In this document: in pieces, positions 49,419-58,674 of the stretch | How positions within the stretch are numbered: the first letter of the stretch is position 1 | How the letters are laid out: each line of letters opens with the position of its first letter | From: Halotalea alkalilenta DSM 17697 | GTDB taxonomy: Bacteria > Pseudomonadota > Gammaproteobacteria > Pseudomonadales > Halomonadaceae | Direction: 5' to 3' | DNA length: 64,000 bases | NCBI RefSeq assembly: GCF_000621205.1 | Contig: NZ_KK211228.1 | Span: 266,246-330,245 of the forward strand | The notes under the pieces: generated by a model | What the model was told of the DNA's origin: nothing | Databases searched by the model: none | Seen by the model: only the letters and a program-made list of their open reading frames with translations | Translations under genes and position numbers: made by a program

Positions 49419-50882
49419 TCAGAGCTCCAGTCCGTCGAGTTCGAGCCCGCAACGGGCCAGCGCCACGCTGATGGCCCCGATATCGCCCGCGCCCTGGGTG
49501 ATCAGGATGTCGCCGTCGCGCAGCACATTGCCGAGCAGCTTGGGCAGCGCCTGCTTGCTCTCGACGAACAGCGGGTCGACCTGGCCGCGCTGGCGGATCG
49601 AGCCGGCCAGCGAGCGCCCGTCGGCACCGCTGATCGCCGCCTCGCCGGCGGAATAGACATCGAGCAGCAGCAGCATGTCGACATCCGAAAGTACCCGCAC
49701 GAACTCCTCGTAGAGTTCGAAGGTGCGAGTATAGCGGTGCGGCTGGTAGACCATCACCAGACGCCGCTCCGGCCAGCCCTGGCGTATGCCGCGGATCACC
49801 GCCTCGACCTCGCGCGGATGGTGGCCATAGTCGTCGACCAGCATCACTTCTCCATCGCGCCGCCCCGGCACCGGGAAATCGCCATGGACCTGGAAGCGCC
49901 GCCCGACCCCGGCGAAGCCGGCGAGGGCGCGGATGATCGCGGCGTCGTCGACGCCTGCGTCGCTGGCCACCGCGATCGCCGCCAGCGCATTGAGCGCGTT
50001 GTGCTCCCCCGGCATCGACAGGCTGACCTCGAGCGGCGCGAGTTCGCCAGGGCGCAGTGCGGTGAAGCTGATACGCCGCTCGGACTGGCGGAAGCCCTCG
50101 ATCCGGTAGTCGGCGTCGGCGTCGAAACCGTAGGTGACGAACTGACGCTGGATCCTCGGCAGCAGCGCGCGCACCACCGGATCATCGATGCACAGCACCG
50201 CCTGACCGTAGAACGGCAGGTTGTGGAGAAACTCGATGAAGGTCTCCTGCAGCCGCCCGAAGTCGCCGTCGTAGGTACTCATGTGGTCGGCGTCGATATT
50301 GGTGACGATCGCGGTCATCGGCTGCAGGTGCAGGAAGGAGGCGTCCGATTCGTCGGCCTCGGCGACCAGATACTCACCCTCCCCCAGCCTGGCGTTGGTG
50401 CCCGCGCTGTTGAGCAGCCCGCCGATGACGAAGGTCGGATCGAGCCCGCCCTCGGCGAGCAGGGTCGCGGTCAGGCTGGTGGTGGTGGTCTTGCCGTGGG
50501 TACCGGCCACCGCGATGCCGTTGCGAAAGCGCATCAGCTCGGCGAGCATCTCGGCGCGCCGCACCACCGGTATCCGGTGCTCACGCGCATAGCGAATCTC
50601 TGGATTGCTGACATCGATCGCGGTCGAGACCACCACCACGTCGGCGTCCACCGCGTTCTCCTCGCGATGGCCGATCATCACCCGCACGCCGATCGCCGCC
50701 AGGTGGGCGGTGACGCTGGACGCGCGCAGGTCGCTGCCGCTGACCTCGAAGCGCTGGTTGTGCAGCACTTCGGCGATGCCGCACATCCCAGAGCCACCGA
50801 TACCGACGAAATGGATCCGCCGGATACGTCCCATGCTACTGCGCGAACCGAGCTGCGGCCGGACGCCGGGCTGGCGAGTCAT
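49419..50882 (-). CDS. murC: UDP-N-acetylmuramate--L-alanine ligase
   Basis: This 487-residue ligase adds L-alanine to UDP-MurNAc in peptidoglycan synthesis. [17 protein letters not shown] near residue 23 binds [14 protein letters not shown] near 122 is the ATP loop, and the H-N-x-x-N-x-x-A core is [13 protein letters not shown] near 288. The ATG at 50882 gives the same N-terminal length as in Escherichia coli; a TTG at 50909 with GGAG upstream is an alternative that would overlap murG by 14 bases. ftsQ follows directly. Confidence 0.96.
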   Translation of the reverse strand: MTRQPGVRPQLGSRSSMGRIRRIHFVGIGGSGMCGIAEVLHNQRFEVSGSDLRASSVTAHLAAIGVRVMIGHREENAVDADVVVVSTAIDVSNPEIRYAREHRIPVVRRAEMLAELMRFRNGIAVAGTHGKTTTTSLTATLLAEGGLDPTFVIGGLLNSAGTNARLGEGEYLVAEADESDASFLHLQPMTAIVTNIDADHMSTYDGDFGRLQETFIEFLHNLPFYGQAVLCIDDPVVRALLPRIQRQFVTYGFDADADYRIEGFRQSERRISFTALRPGELAPLEVSLSMPGEHNALNALAAIAVASDAGVDDAAIIRALAGFAGVGRRFQVHGDFPVPGRRDGEVMLVDDYGHHPREVEAVIRGIRQGWPERRLVMVYQPHRYTRTFELYEEFVRVLSDVDMLLLLDVYSAGEAAISGADGRSLAGSIRQRGQVDPLFVESKQALPKLLGNVLRDGDILITQGAGDIGAISVALARCGLELDGLEL

Positions 50883-50895
50883 CGCTTCAAAATCA

Positions 50896-52005
50896 TCAGC
50901 GCTGTTCAAAACCTATCTCCATGCAACCATTGGCCATGATCTCCATCGCCTCGAGCTGGGCGCGGGAGCGCGCAGCCTGGGCCATGGTGGCGAGTGTTTC
51001 GGGCTCGAGCAAGCGCGTGATCGCACCGCTCAGCCGCTGCGCTCCGAGCTGGCGCTGGGGAATCAGCTCGGCGGCGCCGAAATCGCTGAGCACCCGTGCG
51101 TTGACGCTCTGGTGGTCATCCACCGCGTGGGGGAACGGCACCAGGATCGAAGGCTTGGCACTGGCGGCGAGCTCAGCGACGGTAAGCGCCCCCGAGCGGC
51201 AGACGATCAGGTCCGCCCAATCATAGGCGCCGGCCATGTCGTCGATGAATTCGCTGCACTCAGCCTCCACCCCTGCCTGGGCATAGGCTGCCTGGGTCGC
51301 TTCCAGCTTGCCGCGACCGGTCTGGTGACGCACCAGCGGACGCCGCTCGGGGGCGAGCTCGGCAAGCGCTAACGGCACCTGCTGATTGAGCGCCACCGCG
51401 CCGAGCGACCCACCCATCACCAGCAGGCGCAGACGCCGACCGCTCATCTCGCTGGCCAGGCGCGGCCGCTCCCCGAGTGCCGCGATCTCGGCGCGTACCG
51501 GGTTACCGATCACCTCGGCCCCTCGCGCGGCGGGAAACGCACCGGGAAAGGCCGCGTAGACGCGCTTGGCGAGGCGAGAGAGCGCCTTGTTGGTCATCCC
51601 GGCGACGGCGTTCTGCTCGTGGATCACCAGCGGCCGGCGCTCGAGCCAGGCGGCGAGGCCCCCCGGCCCGCTGGCGAAGCCGCCAAGCCCGACCACCAGC
51701 CCCGGGTCGAGCTCATCGATCACTCGCTTGGCCTGGCGCACCGCGCGCGAGAGGCGCAGCGGCGCCATCAGCCAGCCGGCGGCACCGTTGCCGCGAAGCC
51801 CGGCGACCTGGATATGGTGCAGCGGGATGCCGGCCTGCGGCACCAGCACGTTCTCGATGCCGCGAGGAGAGCCGAGCCAATGAACCTCGACGCCGCGGGC
51901 GCAGAGCGCACGCGCAAGCGTCAGCGCCGGAATCACATGCCCCCCCGTTCCACCGGCCATGATCAGCGCGCGCCCAGGGGCGCGCTCAACCGTCGTTGGA
52001 CTCAT
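50896..52005 (-). CDS. murG: UDP-GlcNAc--lipid I N-acetylglucosaminyltransferase
   Basis: This 369-residue GT-B glycosyltransferase turns lipid I into lipid II on the inner face of the membrane. The lipid-binding loop [14 protein letters not shown] is near residue 18, the second glycine-rich loop [11 protein letters not shown] near 198, and the donor-binding [14 protein letters not shown] (here [12 protein letters not shown]) near 270. It overlaps ftsW by 4 bases and murC by up to 14. The start at 52005 keeps the normal N-terminus after a short extension. Confidence 0.96.
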   Translation of the reverse strand: MSPTTVERAPGRALIMAGGTGGHVIPALTLARALCARGVEVHWLGSPRGIENVLVPQAGIPLHHIQVAGLRGNGAAGWLMAPLRLSRAVRQAKRVIDELDPGLVVGLGGFASGPGGLAAWLERRPLVIHEQNAVAGMTNKALSRLAKRVYAAFPGAFPAARGAEVIGNPVRAEIAALGERPRLASEMSGRRLRLLVMGGSLGAVALNQQVPLALAELAPERRPLVRHQTGRGKLEATQAAYAQAGVEAECSEFIDDMAGAYDWADLIVCRSGALTVAELAASAKPSILVPFPHAVDDHQSVNARVLSDFGAAELIPQRQLGAQRLSGAITRLLEPETLATMAQAARSRAQLEAMEIMANGCMEIGFEQR

Positions 52006-53222
52006 GCCTCCCGTCCCTGCAAACCGATCTCCTCGCTCTGTGCTTCGCTGTACCCCTGGCGCCGCGCCCGCTGGGCGGACTGGCGATAGGCGCGCGTCTC
52101 ACCGTCGACACGCAGCAGCATGCCGACCATCACACCCGAGATCAGCATGCTCGAACCACCGTAGCTTAGCAGCGGCAGGGTCAGCCCCTTGGTCGGCAGC
52201 AGGCCTGTATTGACCGCCAGGTTGATGAACGCCTGGGCACCGAAGATCAGCGCCATGCCATAGCAAACGTAAGCCGAGAACAGCCGCCCGGTGAGTTCCG
52301 CGGTACGCCCGATCTTGAACGCGCGGAAGACCAGCAGCGCGAACAGCAGCACGACACCCACCGCACCGATCAGACCCAGCTCCTCGGCGAGTACAGAATA
52401 GACGAAGTCGGTGTGGGCCTCGGGTAGATAGAAGAGTTTCTGGACGCTGTTGCCGAGCCCCATGCCGCTCCAACCGCCGCGCCCGAAGGCGATCAGCGCC
52501 TGGGTCAGCTGGTAGCCGCTGTCGAACTGGTTGGCCCAAGGGTCGAGGTAGCTGGTGATGCGCTGGATACGATAGGGTTCGGCGAGCGCGCCGAACACCC
52601 CGAGCGCCACTACGCCGCTGGAGAGCAGCAGGAAGCGCCAGAGCGCCACTCCGGCGAGCAGCAGCATGCCCATGCAGGTGGCGAGGATCACCACGGTGGC
52701 GCCGTAGTCCGGCTCGAGGATCAAAAGCGCTCCCATGCCGGCGACCAGACCAAGCGGCGCGATGAATCCCCACCAGGTGAAGCGCACGCGCTCGAGATGG
52801 CGGACCAGGTAGCCGGCGAGATAGACCACCATGCAGATCTTGGCGACCTCGGAGGCCTGCAGGTTGATCACGCCGAGCGGAATCCAGCGCCGTGCACCGT
52901 TCACCTCACGCCCGACGATCAGCACCGCAGCGAGCAGGATCAGCGCACCGAGGAACAGCGTCGGCCCGTTGCCGCGCCACCAGGACATCGGCACGCGCAT
53001 GGTGACCACCGCGCAAAACAGTCCCAGCAGCACATAGATACCGTGGCGGATGCTGTAGTAGTAGGGGTTGCCGGTGAGACTCGAGGCGATCTCGCTGGAG
53101 GCCGAGGTGACCATGATCCAACCGAGCGAGGCCAGCACGGAAGCGGCCAGGATCAGCCAGCCGTCGAGTGCCTGGTCGCGGGTCGAAAGACGCTTTTCCC
53201 AGCGCGCGTAGAAGCTCATCAT
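52002..53222 (-). CDS. ftsW: Septal peptidoglycan glycosyltransferase FtsW
   Basis: This 406-residue SEDS protein polymerises septal peptidoglycan with FtsI. About ten transmembrane helices are visible, beginning LILAASVLASLGWIMVTSAS. The catalytic-region motif LILEPDYGATVV near residue 182, DFVYSVLAEELGL near 293 and the late PLLSYGGSSML near 366 are typical. It overlaps murD and murG by 4 bases each, so expression is coupled. Confidence 0.96.
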   Translation of the reverse strand: MMSFYARWEKRLSTRDQALDGWLILAASVLASLGWIMVTSASSEIASSLTGNPYYYSIRHGIYVLLGLFCAVVTMRVPMSWWRGNGPTLFLGALILLAAVLIVGREVNGARRWIPLGVINLQASEVAKICMVVYLAGYLVRHLERVRFTWWGFIAPLGLVAGMGALLILEPDYGATVVILATCMGMLLLAGVALWRFLLLSSGVVALGVFGALAEPYRIQRITSYLDPWANQFDSGYQLTQALIAFGRGGWSGMGLGNSVQKLFYLPEAHTDFVYSVLAEELGLIGAVGVVLLFALLVFRAFKIGRTAELTGRLFSAYVCYGMALIFGAQAFINLAVNTGLLPTKGLTLPLLSYGGSSMLISGVMVGMLLRVDGETRAYRQSAQRARRQGYSEAQSEEIGLQGREA

Positions 53223-54595
53223 CCCTCCTCCCGATCGGCGTCGAGACGACGCATGAGCCAGGCGCGAAAGGCTTCGCCGCGCACCTGGTAATTGGCGAAC
53301 TGATCGAGACTGGCGCAGGCGGGCGAAAGCAGCACCGCATCGCCCGGCTGGGCCAGCGCCACAGCGCGCGCCAAGGCCTGCTCGAGGGTATCGAGCCGCT
53401 CGCAGGGCAGGCTCGCCTGGAGTGCGGCCTCGAGCAGCGCGGCGTCGCGCCCGAACAGCAGCGCGCAGCGCGCATGCGCGGCCAGCGGCGATGCCAGCGC
53501 GGAGAAATCCGCCCCCTTGCCCACGCCGCCGCCCAGCCAGATCAACTTGCCCTCGAGGGTCGGACCGATCCCCTCGATCGCCGCCAGGCTAGCGCCGACG
53601 TTGGTGCCCTTGGAATCGTTGATGAAGCGCACTCCGCCACGTTCGCCGACGCGCTCCACCCGATGCGCAAGGCCGGGGAAGGCCCGCAGCGCCGCCAGCA
53701 TCGCCTCGCGAGGCCAACCCATCCGCCGGCCGATCGCCAGCGCCGCCAGCGCATTGGCGTAATTGTGCAGCCCTTCGATGCGCAGCTCGCTGGCTTCGAT
53801 CCAGCGCTCGTCACCCTCGGCAAGCCAGACGCCCCCGCCGTCGCGGATCAGCCCCCACTGCCCTGGCCCAGGAGCCTGGGTAGTGAAGCGCGAAACCGCA
53901 AGGTCACCCGAGGGCCAGGTCGCGGCATCTTCGTCATTGACCACCCCATGGCTCGCGCCGGCGAAGATCCGCTGCTTGGCCGCGGCATAGCCCTTCATAC
54001 CGTCATGGCGATCGAGATGGTCCTCGCTGAGATTGAGAAAGCAGGCCACCGTCGCCGCCAGCCGCCGAGTGGTCTCGAGCTGGAACGAGGAGAGTTCGAG
54101 GACGTAGAGCTCGTGCGCGCCATCGAGCAGATCGAGCGCAGGGGTACCGAGATTGCCGCCGACGCCGGCGTCGATCCCCGCCGCGCGCGCCATCTCGCCG
54201 ACCAGCGTGGTGACCGTGGACTTGGCGTTGGAGCCGGTGATCGCCACCAGCGCAGCCGACTCGGGGCGGGCACGCACGAACAGTTCGATCTCACCGACCA
54301 GCCGGTCGCGCACCGCATCGAAGGCCGGCTGGCGCGGATCGACCCCCGGGCTCACCACCACTTCCAGTGCCTGGTCCATCGCAAGCGACTCGAGCGGGCC
54401 CAGCAGCAGCTCGACGTCCGGATGGGCACGACGAAAGTCATCCACGCCGGGCGGCGTCTCGCGACTGTCGGCGACCACGAAGGGCAGCCCCAGTCGCGCC
54501 AGATGACGCGCGATCGCACGTCCCGAAATACCCAGACCGACCACCAGCCGGTGACCGGAAGGCACGCGGTGACGGGGGCCGATAGCGCTCATCAT
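53219..54595 (-). CDS. murD: UDP-N-acetylmuramoylalanine--D-glutamate ligase
   Basis: This 458-residue ligase adds D-glutamate to UDP-MurNAc-Ala. The N-terminal VVGLGISGRAIARHL near residue 18 and the ATP loop ITGSNAKSTVTTLVG near 120 are present; the loop has alanine where most MurD proteins have glycine (NAKST is also seen in relatives). NYANALAALAIG near 276 and FINDSKGTNVGAS near 322 follow. It lies 10 bp after mraY and overlaps ftsW. Confidence 0.96.
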   Translation of the reverse strand: MMSAIGPRHRVPSGHRLVVGLGISGRAIARHLARLGLPFVVADSRETPPGVDDFRRAHPDVELLLGPLESLAMDQALEVVVSPGVDPRQPAFDAVRDRLVGEIELFVRARPESAALVAITGSNAKSTVTTLVGEMARAAGIDAGVGGNLGTPALDLLDGAHELYVLELSSFQLETTRRLAATVACFLNLSEDHLDRHDGMKGYAAAKQRIFAGASHGVVNDEDAATWPSGDLAVSRFTTQAPGPGQWGLIRDGGGVWLAEGDERWIEASELRIEGLHNYANALAALAIGRRMGWPREAMLAALRAFPGLAHRVERVGERGGVRFINDSKGTNVGASLAAIEGIGPTLEGKLIWLGGGVGKGADFSALASPLAAHARCALLFGRDAALLEAALQASLPCERLDTLEQALARAVALAQPGDAVLLSPACASLDQFANYQVRGEAFRAWLMRRLDADREEG

Positions 54596-54605
54596 CGTCG
54601 TCGCC

Positions 54606-55688
54606 TCAGCGAATTTTCAAAGTGGCGAGGCCGAGCAGCACCAGCACCACGGTGATGATCCAGAAGCGCACGATCACCCGCGGCTCGGGCCAGCCCTTGA
54701 GCTCGAAGTGGTGATGCAGCGGCGCCATGCGAAAGACCCTGCGGCCGGTGAGCTTGTAGGAGCCCACCTGTAGGATCACCGACAGGGTCTCGACGACGAA
54801 GATTCCCCCCATGATGAACAGCACGATCTCCTGGCGCACGATCACCGCGATGGTGCCGAGCGCCGCACCCAGTGCCAGGGCACCCACGTCGCCCATGAAT
54901 ACCTGCGCCGGATAGGTGTTGAACCAGAGAAAGCCCAGTCCCGCGCCGACGATCGCCGCGCAGAAAACGCCCATCTCGTTGGCACCGCTGACGAAGGGGA
55001 TGTGCAGGTATTCGGCGAACACCGCGTTGCCGCTGGCGTAGGCGAAGATCGCAAGCCCCATCGCGACCAGTACGGTGGGCATGATCGCCAGACCGTCCAG
55101 GCCGTCGGTGAGATTGACCGCATTGGAGCTACCGACGATGACGAAGTAGGTCAGCACCACGTAGAAGATCCCCATCGGGATCACCACGTCCTTGAACAGC
55201 GGCACGATCAGGCTGGTCTCGACCGGGGTACGGGCGGTGAAATAGAGCGTGAGCGCTGCGCCCAGGCCGAGCACCGATTGCCAGAAGTACTTCCAGCGCG
55301 CCGGCAGCCCGCGCGGGTTCTTCTCCACCACCTTGCGGTAGTCGTCGACCCAGCCGACCGCGCCGAAGCCGAGGGTCACCACCAGCACCAGCCAGATGTA
55401 GTGATTGCCGAGGTTGCCCCACAAAAGCGTCGAGATCGAGATCGAGACCAGGATCAGCGCCCCGCCCATGGTCGGCGTGCCAGCCTTGGAGAGGTGTGAC
55501 TGAGGCCCGTCGCTCCGGACCGCCTGGCCGATCTGCCCTTCGATCAGGCGGCGGATGAAGTGTGGTCCGATCAGCATCGAGAGCCCCAGGGCGGTGAGCG
55601 CGCCGAGGATCATCCGCAGAGTGGTATAGCCGAAGACGTTGAAGGCGCTCGAATACTGCGCCAGCCAGTTGGTCAGAAAAAGAAGCAT
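54606..55688 (-). CDS. mraY: Phospho-N-acetylmuramoyl-pentapeptide-transferase
   Basis: This 360-residue membrane enzyme makes lipid I by joining the MurNAc-pentapeptide to undecaprenyl phosphate. About ten transmembrane helices are visible. GTPTMGGAL near residue 70, the Mg-binding [13 protein letters not shown] near 112, [11 protein letters not shown] near 190 and the triple-histidine [14 protein letters not shown] near 325 are the family's active-site motifs. The gap to murF is 50 bp, one of the few non-overlaps in the cluster. Confidence 0.97.
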   Translation of the reverse strand: MLLFLTNWLAQYSSAFNVFGYTTLRMILGALTALGLSMLIGPHFIRRLIEGQIGQAVRSDGPQSHLSKAGTPTMGGALILVSISISTLLWGNLGNHYIWLVLVVTLGFGAVGWVDDYRKVVEKNPRGLPARWKYFWQSVLGLGAALTLYFTARTPVETSLIVPLFKDVVIPMGIFYVVLTYFVIVGSSNAVNLTDGLDGLAIMPTVLVAMGLAIFAYASGNAVFAEYLHIPFVSGANEMGVFCAAIVGAGLGFLWFNTYPAQVFMGDVGALALGAALGTIAVIVRQEIVLFIMGGIFVVETLSVILQVGSYKLTGRRVFRMAPLHHHFELKGWPEPRVIVRFWIITVVLVLLGLATLKIR

Positions 55689-55738
55689 CTATCTCTTCAC
55701 GCTCTGTGTGTTGGACGAAGCGAACCGCAAGGGGCAGC

Positions 55739-57127
55739 TCACTTCGCGTCGGCGGCGGAGAGACGATCTACCAGCCGCTCCATGCGCATACTGCGCGATC
55801 CCTTGATCAATACCGAGGCGCCCGCCGGTAGCCGGGCCTCGACGTAGTCGACGAACGCCTGCCAATCATCGAAGCATGCGCCGCCGAAGGCCTCGGCCGC
55901 CGGTGCGGCGTCGGCGCCATAAGCGATCAGCGCGTCGATGCCGAGGTGCTTGGCGTAGCTGCCGAGCTCGGCGTGGCGCACGGCCGATTCAGCGCCGAGC
56001 TCGGCCATCGCACCCATCAGGCACCAGCGCGGCGCGGGCTGCAGCGCCAGGGCCTCGAGCGCGACACGAAAGGCCCCGGGGTTGGCATTGTAGCTATCGT
56101 CGAGCAGCCGCCGTCCCTCGCGCCCATGGCGAAGCGTCATCCGCCCGCCGACGTCGCCCACCCGTTCGAGCCCTTCGATGATCGCCGCGGGCTCCACGCC
56201 CAGCGCATCCGCGGCGGCGCTCGCGGCGAGCGCATTGCGTACGTTGTGCAGCCCCACCAGCCCGAGCGCGACTTCGCCGACCTGCCGCCCATCGAGCCGC
56301 AGTACGAAGCGATGGCGGCCGGCATCGTCGTGGGCGATGCGCTCCGCGCCGATCCGCGCCTGCGGGTCGAGCCCGAAGTCCACGAGCATACCCGGCTCAC
56401 CACGCAAAAGCGCGACTTGACGCCAAAGCGGGTAGAAGCGGTCGTCGCGATTGAGCACCGCCACCCCGTTCGGGGCAAGACCCAGCAGCACCTCGGCCTT
56501 GGCCTGGGCGATGCGGGCAAGGCCACCGAACTCGCCGGCGTGCGCACCAGTGACGTTGGTGATCACCGCGACCTGGGGGCGAGCCAGCGGCGCCGTCCAG
56601 GCGATCTCGCCGACATGGTTGGCACCGAGCTCGACCACTGCGAAGCGGTGATGGTCGCGCAGCCGGCAGAGCGTCTGCGGCACGCCGACGTAGGTATTGA
56701 GATTGCCCTGGGTGGCGAGCACCGGCTGGTCGTCGCCCGCGGCGACTTCGAGGATCGACTTGACCAGCTCCTTGACCGTGGTCTTGCCGCTATTGCCGGT
56801 GACCGCCACCAACGGCCCGCCCCAGGCCAGCCGCGCGTGGCCGCCGAGCAGCCCGAGCGCGAGCCGGGTATCGGCGACGACCAGCTGGCGCCCCGCCGCC
56901 TCGGGCAGCTCGGCGGCGAGGTCGTACTCGACCACTACCGCCGCGGCCCCTGCGGCGAGGGCGTCGGGGACGAACCGATGGCCATCCATCGCCTCCCCGC
57001 GCATGGCGAAGAAAAGATCTCCTTCGCCGACCTGGCGGCTGTCGGTGATCGGGCGCGAGAAGGGTCGGTCATCGCCCTCGAACTCGGCCGCGATCGCGAC
57101 CGCGGCCTGGGCAAGGGTGTCGATCAT
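55739..57127 (-). CDS. murF: UDP-N-acetylmuramoyl-tripeptide--D-alanyl-D-alanine ligase
   Basis: This 462-residue ligase adds D-Ala-D-Ala to the muropeptide precursor. DSRQVGEGDLFFAMRGE near residue 30 binds the UDP-sugar, TGNSGKTTVKELV near 110 is the ATP loop, and HNVRNALAASAAADALG near 282 and LLDDSYNANPGAF near 327 follow. It overlaps the end of murE by 4 bases (ATGA). The ddl ligase that makes its D-Ala-D-Ala substrate is not in this cluster. Confidence 0.96.
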   Translation of the reverse strand: MIDTLAQAAVAIAAEFEGDDRPFSRPITDSRQVGEGDLFFAMRGEAMDGHRFVPDALAAGAAAVVVEYDLAAELPEAAGRQLVVADTRLALGLLGGHARLAWGGPLVAVTGNSGKTTVKELVKSILEVAAGDDQPVLATQGNLNTYVGVPQTLCRLRDHHRFAVVELGANHVGEIAWTAPLARPQVAVITNVTGAHAGEFGGLARIAQAKAEVLLGLAPNGVAVLNRDDRFYPLWRQVALLRGEPGMLVDFGLDPQARIGAERIAHDDAGRHRFVLRLDGRQVGEVALGLVGLHNVRNALAASAAADALGVEPAAIIEGLERVGDVGGRMTLRHGREGRRLLDDSYNANPGAFRVALEALALQPAPRWCLMGAMAELGAESAVRHAELGSYAKHLGIDALIAYGADAAPAAEAFGGACFDDWQAFVDYVEARLPAGASVLIKGSRSMRMERLVDRLSAADAK

Positions 57128-58674
57128 GATGGCGCTCCTCCTGTACCACGCAGCGCCAGGGCGCTACGCGCGATCTCGAGATCGGAAAACGGATGGCGCA
57201 CGCCCTCGATCTCCTGATAGCCCTCATGCCCCTTGCCGGCGATCAGCACCACGTCCTCCGGTGAGGCGGCGGCGATCGTACGCTCGATCGCGACGCGCCG
57301 GCCGCCGCACTCCTCCACCTCGATACCGGCGGGGACGCCTTCGCGCATCGCGGCGCGAATCGCGGCGGCCGGCTCGCTGCGCGGATTGTCGTCGGTGATC
57401 ACCAGCCGATCGGCGAGCCGGGCGCCGATCCCGGCCATCATCGGCCGCTTGCCGGGGTCGCGATCCCCGCCGCAGCCGACCAGGCACCAAAGCCGGCCCT
57501 GGGTATGGCTGCGCAGCGCGGCGAGCGCGTTGTCGAGCGCATCCGGGGTGTGAGCGTAGTCGACCACCACCAGCGGCGCCCCGGCTACAGCCAAGCGCTC
57601 CATCCGCCCCGGCACCGGCGCGAGGTCGGCAGCGGCGGCGAGCACGGCGTCGAGCGGCTCGCCCAGGCCATAGAGCGTGGCGATCGCGAGCAGCGCATTA
57701 TCGAGATTGAACCGCCCGAGCAGCGCAAGACTCAGCTCGCGATCGCCTTCGGGCGTCGCCAGCCGGGCACGCTGGCCGGCCGGCTCGGGCGCCCAGTCGA
57801 GCACGCGGAAATCACCCGTCTCAGCCCCGACACGCAGCAGTCGTGCGCCCGGGGCGAGCCCGGCGACCATCAGACGGGCATGGGGATCGTCGGCATTGAC
57901 CACTGCCAGCTCGAGTTCCGCGCGGCGAAACAGTCGCGCCTTGGCCGCCGCATAGGCAAGCATGGTGTGGTGGTAGTCGAGATGGTCGCGGGTCAGGTTG
58001 GTGAATACGCCGACCCGGATCGACAACGCGTCGAGGCGGCGCTGGTCGAGGGCGTGCGATGACGCCTCGAGCGCTAGACGCACCACACCCTCTCCGGCAA
58101 GGCCGGCGGCCGCAGCGGCCACGGTCAGCGGATCGGGGGTGGTGAGCCCGGTATCATGCAGTCCCCCCACGCGCCCGACGCCGAGCGTGCCGATCAACCC
58201 CGCGGAGGTGCCGAGCGCCTGCGAAAGCGCCGCGATATAGTGGGTCACCGAGCTTTTGCCATTGGTACCGGTGACCGCGATCGCCAGCAGCGACTCGGGA
58301 ATCCCGGCAAGCTCAGCGACCATATCGCCGAGTGCATCGTTCAGGCCGTCGAGCACCAGCACGCGCGGGTCGTCACTGGCGAACGGCGCCTCGGCGAGGA
58401 CCAGGCTCGCACCGGCCTCCAGCGCCTGGGAGATGAACGCGCGGCCATCGCCACGCACGCCGGGACGCGCGATGAAGACCTCGCCCGAGCGCAGCCGGCG
58501 GGCATCGAGGTGCAGCGCGAAGCGCTCCGGGAGCTCGACCAGCGGCTGCCGGGGCAGCGCGGGCCAGCGCTTGGCCAGCGCCGTCCAAAGGTCGTCGCGG
58601 GCGACGACCAGCAGCGGCCCCCGGCTATCATCCATGGTGGAGGCTAGGTGGTGCATCGACTCGGAATCAGTCAT
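57124..58674 (-). CDS. murE: UDP-N-acetylmuramoyl-tripeptide synthetase MurE
   Basis: This 516-residue ligase adds the third amino acid to the muropeptide. TGTNGKSSVTHYIAAL near residue 134 is the ATP loop, EASSHALDQRRLD near 203 binds Mg, and YAHTPDALDNALAAL near 370 and the DNPRSEP motif near 430 follow. The DNPR-type specificity motif points to meso-diaminopimelate, as expected for a Gram-negative. It overlaps ftsI by 8 bases and murF by 4. Confidence 0.96.
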   Translation of the reverse strand: MTDSESMHHLASTMDDSRGPLLVVARDDLWTALAKRWPALPRQPLVELPERFALHLDARRLRSGEVFIARPGVRGDGRAFISQALEAGASLVLAEAPFASDDPRVLVLDGLNDALGDMVAELAGIPESLLAIAVTGTNGKSSVTHYIAALSQALGTSAGLIGTLGVGRVGGLHDTGLTTPDPLTVAAAAAGLAGEGVVRLALEASSHALDQRRLDALSIRVGVFTNLTRDHLDYHHTMLAYAAAKARLFRRAELELAVVNADDPHARLMVAGLAPGARLLRVGAETGDFRVLDWAPEPAGQRARLATPEGDRELSLALLGRFNLDNALLAIATLYGLGEPLDAVLAAAADLAPVPGRMERLAVAGAPLVVVDYAHTPDALDNALAALRSHTQGRLWCLVGCGGDRDPGKRPMMAGIGARLADRLVITDDNPRSEPAAAIRAAMREGVPAGIEVEECGGRRVAIERTIAAASPEDVVLIAGKGHEGYQEIEGVRHPFSDLEIARSALALRGTGGAPS

